Part shown: positions 60,401 to 64,000 of the stretch, in pieces
Layout: the number at the start of each line of letters is the position of its first letter
How positions within the stretch are numbered: position 1 is the stretch's first letter
Assembly (NCBI GenBank): GCA_017445995.1
Contig: JAFSRT010000007.1
Location: 25,166 to 89,165 of the forward strand
Direction of reading: 5' to 3'
DNA length: 64,000 nt
Source: Clostridia bacterium
GTDB taxonomy: Bacteria; Bacillota; Clostridia; Christensenellales; Borkfalkiaceae
Made by a program: the position numbers and the translations under genes
Notes under the pieces: generated by a model
What the model was told of the DNA's origin: nothing
Databases searched by the model: none
The model's input: only the letters and a program-made list of their open reading frames with translations

Positions 60401-61102
60401 AAGTAAAACGTCGTGCGGTTCTGCGTCGCTTTTATCGACGTAATGCACGTCGTTAGTTACAACGGTTTTAACACCGAACTTTTTAGAGTATTCCCTTAAA
60501 TACTGATTGACTTCTTTTTCTTCCGGTAAACCGTGGTTCTGCATTTCAAGATAAAAGTCGTCGTGAAATACGTCCTTAAACCATTTGATAAGGCTTTCCG
60601 CCTTTTCAAAATTGCCGTGTAAAATTGCCTGCGGAATATCGCCCGCAACACAAGCCGATAGGCAGATTAGCCCTTCGCTGTGTTCTTTTAACGTTTTTAA
60701 ATCTATTCTCGGTTTATAATAAAACCCGTCGCGGAAGGCTATCGCGTTAAGTAGCGAAATGTTTTTATAACCCTGTTCGTTTTTAACAAGCAAAATCAAG
60801 TGCCTTCTGTCGCTTTCATCCGACGCGTTATAGATTTTAGAGTGAACGGTAAGATCGTCGCACACGTAAAACTCCGTGCCGAAAATAGGCTTAATCGTAT
60901 TCTTTCCGCTTTCTCTCGCTTCCTTATTATACGAACAAACGGCGTCGAAAAAGGAAACCGCACCGTACATATTACCGTGGTCGGTTATCGCCATTGCTTT
61001 CATATTGAGTTCGCCCGCCCTTTTAATAGCAAGCGGAATAGTCGTCAATCCGTCAAGCAAACTGTATTCCGTGTGTAAATGTAAATGAACGAAATCACCC
61101 AT
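57452..61102 (-). CDS. dnaE: DNA polymerase III alpha subunit, DnaE
   Basis: Replicative polymerase of 1,216 residues. The PHP domain (FVHLHLHTEYSLLDG, then AITDHGNMYGA) leads, and the catalytic core includes the aspartates in APDFDIDFEDCRREEV and SLYRPGPMDSIG. Helix-hairpin-helix follows (LPPDINASEALFSVKNKQIRYGLGAIKNIG), and an OB domain (VTFGGIITKTDKILTKKGTYMGFITVED) completes the order. This is the DnaE1 type by length and order. It is co-transcribed with whiA and pfkA. Confidence 0.96.
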   Translation of the reverse strand: MGDFVHLHLHTEYSLLDGLTTIPLAIKRAGELNMKAMAITDHGNMYGAVSFFDAVCSYNKEARESGKNTIKPIFGTEFYVCDDLTVHSKIYNASDESDRRHLILLVKNEQGYKNISLLNAIAFRDGFYYKPRIDLKTLKEHSEGLICLSACVAGDIPQAILHGNFEKAESLIKWFKDVFHDDFYLEMQNHGLPEEKEVNQYLREYSKKFGVKTVVTNDVHYVDKSDAEPHDVLLCVQTGSDYDDPNRMRFSSDDYYIKSYEEMAELFPDDLDALATTVEIADKCNFEFTYGKYMFPKYTPDTGEEPSVFIRKLVNEGIKQKYGEETQEIRDRVEMELGVIEKQKYVEYFLIVWDYINAAKKMGIAVGPGRGSGAGSIVAYLMGITDIDPLKYNLYFERFLNTERISAPDFDIDFEDCRREEVIEYVKKKYGSDRVCRIITFGTMAAKNAIKDVGRVLGVSYGDCDRITKAMPTKQTKFGKAIEIKRPHILQKIFGYYEPNKKEQKEGLTSKHFAVDELVDIYNSDPNIKKVVDIAMRLEDTPRQSSIHPCGVIIGHDILDKHMPLSKNVSKGEEIITSQYTGAELEHLGFLKMDFLGLANLSDIKGCIEFVKQNYGITVDFSKCTYDDPKVYELLSSGNTDTVFQLESQGFKKFLKELRPTCLEDIIAAVSLYRPGPMDSIGTFVANKHNGKDITYLHELLKPILEQTYGCIVYQEQVMKIVQSLAGYTLGQADMVRRMMGKKKVDEMAREENVFIYGKEETTDEHGRVSKAIDGCLKRGVSEDVAKKIWSQMKDFAKYAFNKSHAAAYSFVAYQTAYLKTYYEPEFLTAVLNNRIDKTDDIKKYTNYVKNAGLTMLPPDINASEALFSVKNKQIRYGLGAIKNIGVGLCQVIIEERNKNGDFASFEDFIFRCAEFGINSRMIENLIYAGAFDSLHRKRSQMIAVYSDILNRAIARNKNKNSLQTSMFDTLLDEEDVLYCPYPDIDEFDSKQKLLREKEVVGVYITGHPLSDYNELLNKYSFSTRLLDNYEEIDDEEDETGENKIKVFTDIKENDYVTFGGIITKTDKILTKKGTYMGFITVEDLFGSIECTIFPKLFLEIKDKVNVDDVVEVQGRIHIKDGVASINTEKIRTIENKAEEELPKEQQYMGIILPDDKEVLDKVLDILDSYKGDIRAIVSINNKKFDTKISVRKCEGLLSELKGYVDEKNIIFFTKK

Positions 61103-61115
61103 TTCTTCTCTCCGT

Positions 61116-62060
61116 TTAGCCTAAATCTTTTGCAATTTCAATTATTTTTCTTAATCTGTGGTTTAAGCAACTTTTTGATATATTAAGTATTTCGGCAAGT
61201 TCTATTAAAGACGTTTCGGGATTTTCAAGCCTTTTTTCCGCGACTTCTTGTAGCGGTTTTTTTAAAGACGATAACCCCCTTTTTTGTTTGATAATCTGAA
61301 TAGCGGAAAGTTGTTTTGCCGACGCTTCAACCTGTTTATTCAGGTTATTTAAGTCGCAATTTTTCTGCCTGTTGCTGGTGTTTTTTATTTCCCTTTCAAT
61401 CATTGTTTCGGTAATCTTAAACACCGATACCGAAAGCCCTAAAAAGGCAAGAAAGTCTTTTATTTCTTCCGCGCTTTTAACGTATAAAATAAACCTGTCC
61501 TTTCGACGCGTTATTTTGTTGTTAATACGGTTTGATAAAAGTTTTTCAGAAATTATTGACGCCATTTCACCGTGCGAAAATGATAATTCCAGGTGATACC
61601 CAGTCTTTTCGCTATGGTTATCGGCAGGCAAAATGCAACTGCCGACCGAAATAAATAAGCCCTGTATAAAGTTCTTAAACGAGTTAATATCGTCAATAAA
61701 ATCGGAAAAATCGCTGAAATTAACGCTTTTTATTCCGTTGTTATCGTAAATGATTTTTAAGTCTTCGATTATATCTTCGGTATTTGCGCCGTATAGGTTT
61801 ATTACTATTTTTTCTTTATTGAACCTATTGTCTTTAAGATAGGATATTTCCCGTACTTCGTAGTTATAAACCTTTAATAGATAATCAGATATTTTCTGAA
61901 CGCCGAGTTCGTTATCCAACTTAAACTCAATGCCTATCTCTCCGTCTCTTTCGTAGAGTATTCCGCCACGTAAAACGCCGGCCAAAAAACTTTTTTTCCG
62001 TTCGTTTGACTTTATATCTTTACTGAATATTTCGCTTTTTATCGCTTGCGTAAAATTCAT
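61116..62060 (-). CDS. whiA: DNA-binding regulator WhiA
   Basis: 314 residues: an N-terminal LAGLIDADG-like domain (KSFLAGVLRGGILYERDGEIGIEFKLDN) and a C-terminal helix-turn-helix (LSAIQIIKQKRGLSSLKKPLQEVAEKRLENPETSLIELAEILNISKSCLNHRLRKI). WhiA affects cell division and sporulation in Gram-positive bacteria and, in some, binds its own gene. It sits between the PHP gene and dnaE. The ATGA overlap with the PHP gene indicates coupling. rapZ and yvcK, usual neighbours in many Firmicutes, are not here. Confidence 0.93.
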   Translation of the reverse strand: MNFTQAIKSEIFSKDIKSNERKKSFLAGVLRGGILYERDGEIGIEFKLDNELGVQKISDYLLKVYNYEVREISYLKDNRFNKEKIVINLYGANTEDIIEDLKIIYDNNGIKSVNFSDFSDFIDDINSFKNFIQGLFISVGSCILPADNHSEKTGYHLELSFSHGEMASIISEKLLSNRINNKITRRKDRFILYVKSAEEIKDFLAFLGLSVSVFKITETMIEREIKNTSNRQKNCDLNNLNKQVEASAKQLSAIQIIKQKRGLSSLKKPLQEVAEKRLENPETSLIELAEILNISKSCLNHRLRKIIEIAKDLG

Positions 62061-62830
62061 TTTCCTTCCTTAAACCGTCTGAACCTGAAATCAGGCAATT
62101 TTCCGTTTACGTTCATTATTCGGCTTTCGGGGATATCGACCCTTTTTAACGTTTCTAAAACGAGTGATATTTCGCCCACCCTTTCTTTGCCGTGCGCGTC
62201 AGAATCGATAACGAAATTAACGCCCGTTTTTGCAATATTAAATAATTCTTCGTCAGATAAATGCGTTTTTTTCGCGTTTAATTCTATATAAGTGCCGTAA
62301 TCCGCCGCAACTTTCGAGACTTCAACCGCGTCCGTAAAACAGCAAAAGTTTAAGTGCGTTATTACGTCAACGGGATTATTTTTTATAACGTTTATAAAAG
62401 TTTTAGTGTTCCTATCTATCAAAGACTTTGAAACGGTTTTTTTGTTAAATAAAGTTGCCGTAAAGTCGGGCAAAAAAACGGAAAGGGCTGTTTTCGGCTT
62501 AAATAAAACAAACTTATGAAACCCCGCTAAAAACAAATCGAAATCGTCGTAATTTTTGGGTTTTAAGTCAACCGTTCCGTCAATTCCTAAAATATTAGAT
62601 TCTATGCCGACTAAAACTTTAACTCCCGTTATTTCCGTTGCGTTTTTACAGTCTTCTTTTAAGGATTTAAGTTTTCTTTGCCTTAACCCGAAAGCGGGGT
62701 GAGAAAAGCCGTGGTCGGTTATTCCGAGTTCAATAAGCCCCTTTTCTTTTGCGACGCAGGCGTTATCAATAACCTTGTCCTTTCCGTGACTATATATAGT
62801 ATGCGTATGATAATCCGCCGTTAAAATCAT
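62057..62830 (-). CDS. PHP-domain phosphoesterase (HisK-like family)
   Basis: 257 residues with the PHP metal site: YHTHTIYSHGKDKVIDN, LGITDHGFSH, VGIESNILGIDG, a His in ITHLNFCC and SDAHGKERVG. The fold matches the COG1387 group annotated as histidinol-phosphatase-like or PHP esterases. No his genes are near, so histidine biosynthesis is not implied. Its position between murB and whiA is common in Clostridia. Substrate unknown. Confidence 0.85.
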   Translation of the reverse strand: MILTADYHTHTIYSHGKDKVIDNACVAKEKGLIELGITDHGFSHPAFGLRQRKLKSLKEDCKNATEITGVKVLVGIESNILGIDGTVDLKPKNYDDFDLFLAGFHKFVLFKPKTALSVFLPDFTATLFNKKTVSKSLIDRNTKTFINVIKNNPVDVITHLNFCCFTDAVEVSKVAADYGTYIELNAKKTHLSDEELFNIAKTGVNFVIDSDAHGKERVGEISLVLETLKRVDIPESRIMNVNGKLPDFRFRRFKEGK

Positions 62831-63717
62831 TAAAAATCTCCTACGTACTCTACTTCTTCTTTTAATAAAATATTAAAATCTTTATAAACTCTGTTTTTTA
62901 CCGTTTCGATAAGATATTTTATATCGGAAGCGGTTGCGTTTTCGTTTATTATAAAATTACAATGTTTATCGGATATTTTAGCGCCACCGTAAGTATAGCC
63001 CGATAAACCGCATTTTTCAATTAGTTGCCCCGCACTATAACGTTCGGGGTTTTTAAATACCGAACCGAAAGTTTTTCCTGTCGGAAACTTTAATTTCCGC
63101 AATCTTACAATCTCTTTTATCGTTGAAGTTATTTCCTTTTTGTCTTTTTTTGGAAACTTAAACCTGGCTTTATAAATAAACGCGCCGTTATTCTTAAAAA
63201 TACTGTTCCGATAAGAAAAATTACAGTCGTTTTTATTTATGGTTTCAAGTTTGCCGTTATTTATAACGTAAACTTCCGTCAAATAATCGGAAACGTTAAA
63301 AGAAAAAGCCCCCGCGTTATTTACTATCGCACCGCCAACCGTTGCGGGTATACCGAATAAGGACTCTGATCCCGAATAACCTTCCGCCCTACAAAAGGAA
63401 ATAAGGTTATTAAGGTTAGCGCCTGAAAATGCGACAATATATTCCCCGTCTTTATATATTCTGTCGTGCCGATAGGAAATTATTGCGCCGTTATACCCGT
63501 TATCGGAACATAAAAGATTACTGCCCTTTCCTATAAGTTTATACTTTATTCCGTAATCGTTTAATATATCAATCGTTCTTTTAATATCTATAAGACTGTC
63601 AATCGATAGATAAAATCTTGCTTTTCCGCCCACGCCGATGGTAGTTTTTTCCGATAAACTTACGTTTTCGCGGTAGGTTGCGTTGGTAAATCTTATAACG
63701 TCGTCCTTTAACGCCAT
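62830..63717 (-). CDS. murB: UDP-N-acetylenolpyruvoylglucosamine reductase
   Basis: Reduces the enolpyruvyl group to make UDP-MurNAc for peptidoglycan, using FAD and NADPH. The 295 residues show GVGGKARFYLSIDSLIDI, IGKGSNLLCSDNGYNGAII, the GIPATVGGAIVNNAGAF flavin loop, FSYRNSIF with the catalytic Ser region, and GTFGSVFKN-like GKTFGSVFKNPERYSAGQLIEKCGL. The short-type C-terminus marks the type II enzyme. AGGAG precedes the ATG and the promoter is TTGAAA-17-TAAAAT. It overlaps the PHP gene by one base and opens the operon. Confidence 0.95.
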   Translation of the reverse strand: MALKDDVIRFTNATYRENVSLSEKTTIGVGGKARFYLSIDSLIDIKRTIDILNDYGIKYKLIGKGSNLLCSDNGYNGAIISYRHDRIYKDGEYIVAFSGANLNNLISFCRAEGYSGSESLFGIPATVGGAIVNNAGAFSFNVSDYLTEVYVINNGKLETINKNDCNFSYRNSIFKNNGAFIYKARFKFPKKDKKEITSTIKEIVRLRKLKFPTGKTFGSVFKNPERYSAGQLIEKCGLSGYTYGGAKISDKHCNFIINENATASDIKYLIETVKNRVYKDFNILLKEEVEYVGDF

Positions 63718-63731
63718 ATAACTCCTTATAT

Positions 63732-63760
63732 ATTTTACTATAAAATAACTATTTTTTCAA
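63732..63760 (-). promoter_or_regulatory. Promoter of the murB operon
   Basis: Minus-strand TTGAAA (63755-63760), 17 bases, TAAAAT (63732-63737). Confidence 0.75.
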
Positions 63761-63865
63761 GAAATTATAATAAAAGATTTTTAAATATTTTTATCTTTAA
63801 TAAAAACCTTTTCTTACACTTATAATTATATTAAAAAGCAACAAAAAAAAGACTTTAAAATGAAG

Positions 63866-63899
63866 TGCACCCCAAAAGTTAGACACTTTTGGAGGTGCA
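63866..63899 (+). promoter_or_regulatory. Hairpin in the IS end sequestering the transposase ribosome-binding site
   Basis: The terminal repeat TGCACCCCAAAAG (63866-63878) can pair with CTTTTGGAGGTGCA (63886-63899), with one bulged A, burying the GGAGG that serves the ATG at 63905. Read-through mRNA would thus hide the start. This is a known device in several IS families; here it is deduced from sequence. Confidence 0.6.
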
Positions 63900-63904
63900 T
63901 TTTT

Positions 63905-64000
63905 ATGGCAAAAAAAGGACAAGTATTTAAAAAATACTCGCCAGAATTCAAATTATCGGTTATACTAGATATGCGTGAGCATCATTTGGGTTACAGTGAA
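63905..64000 (+). CDS. IS3-family transposase OrfA, partial
   Basis: 32 codons are visible (MAKKGQVFKKYSPEFKLSVI onward), a basic N-terminus with the YSPEFKLSVILD helix-turn-helix start typical of IS3-family OrfA. GGAGGTG lies at good spacing before the ATG. The frame is open to the window edge, so intactness cannot be judged. Confidence 0.8.
   Translation, partial: MAKKGQVFKKYSPEFKLSVILDMREHHLGYSE

Larger units (their letters stand above)
63861..64000 (+). mobile_element. Left end of an IS3-family insertion sequence, cut by the window edge
   Basis: A terminal-repeat-like TGAAGTGCACCCCAAAAGTTAGACA begins at 63861, of the TG...CCCCAAAAGTTAGACA kind seen at IS3/IS150-group ends. It is followed at once by a transposase start. 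The right end, the OrfB frame and target duplication lie outside the window. Confidence 0.75.

Noticed and set aside
1..64000. CRISPR arrays, prophage and rRNA genes
   Set aside because: No regularly spaced repeats, phage structural genes or rRNA sequence were seen.

Overview
The window is AT-rich, low-GC Gram-positive chromosome. The sporulation ATPase SpoIVA, a GlgC/GlgD pair, permuted GH3, WhiA, YolD/Y-family polymerase and a GGGtGRT/NifU-like pair point to an anaerobic spore-forming (or formerly spore-forming) member of the Clostridia, probably a gut lineage. The genus cannot be named from sequence alone. Most genes lie on the minus strand in tight operons. Promoters repeatedly match TTGACA-17-TATAAT, and many ends carry short bidirectional terminators. 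Codons are AT-rich but CG dinucleotides are frequent, often across codon boundaries.

Layout. 1-3.4 kb: HI0933-type flavoprotein (cut by the window edge), VTT membrane protein, rnhA, proC. 3.4-3.8 kb: tRNA-Trp with its terminator and a partial tRNA-like copy. 3.8-9.9 kb: DUF2156-like protein, then leuS and a P-type cation ATPase. 9.9-23.8 kb: a carbohydrate region read right to left: pgi, glgB, glgC, glgD, glgA, glgP, acpP, permuted GH3 and galM. 23.8-29.2 kb: valS and a divergent three-gene ABC importer. 29.2-36.6 kb: spoIVA with a SigE-like promoter, and a housekeeping operon pncB, coiled-coil protein, lspA, rluD, small membrane protein, der, plsY. 36.6-38.7 kb: glmM with a stand-alone GlmU acetyltransferase domain. 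38.9-42.8 kb: an apparently leaderless MTA/SAH nucleosidase, a membrane protein, and lemA with a DUF3137-like gene. 43.0-47.6 kb: heterodimeric ABC exporter and PflX-like radical SAM protein. 47.6-49.2 kb: yolD and a Y-family polymerase. 49.3-51.1 kb: GGGtGRT protein and NifU-like scaffold. 51.2-52.8 kb: Ogg-type glycosylase, rpmA and rplU with a leader. 52.8-53.9 kb: a compositionally foreign glycosyltransferase. 54.0-55.1 kb: a helical protein, then a ferredoxin-thioredoxin-reductase-like protein and thioredoxin. 55.1-63.7 kb: operon murB, PHP, whiA, dnaE, pfkA, PPi-type pfk. The window ends in the left end of an IS3-family element.

How the genes work together. The glycogen operon makes and breaks glycogen from ADP-glucose and is headed by pgi, which links it to glycolysis. 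Two phosphofructokinases of opposite cofactor type sit together downstream of dnaE. GlmM and the split GlmU domain supply GlcNAc-1-P for the wall, whose next steps include MurB. The redox pair (FTR-like plus thioredoxin) and the Fe-S-linked NifU-like/GGGtGRT pair fit anaerobic iron-sulfur physiology. No CRISPR array, prophage or rRNA operon was seen. No gene-free stretch exceeds 300 bases; the longest (4710-4978, 42760-43010, 38667-38929, 3557-3780) hold the promoters, terminators and the tRNA-like fragment listed. Least explained and most worth follow-up are the split GlmU, the GGGtGRT/NifU pair and the FTR/thioredoxin pair.
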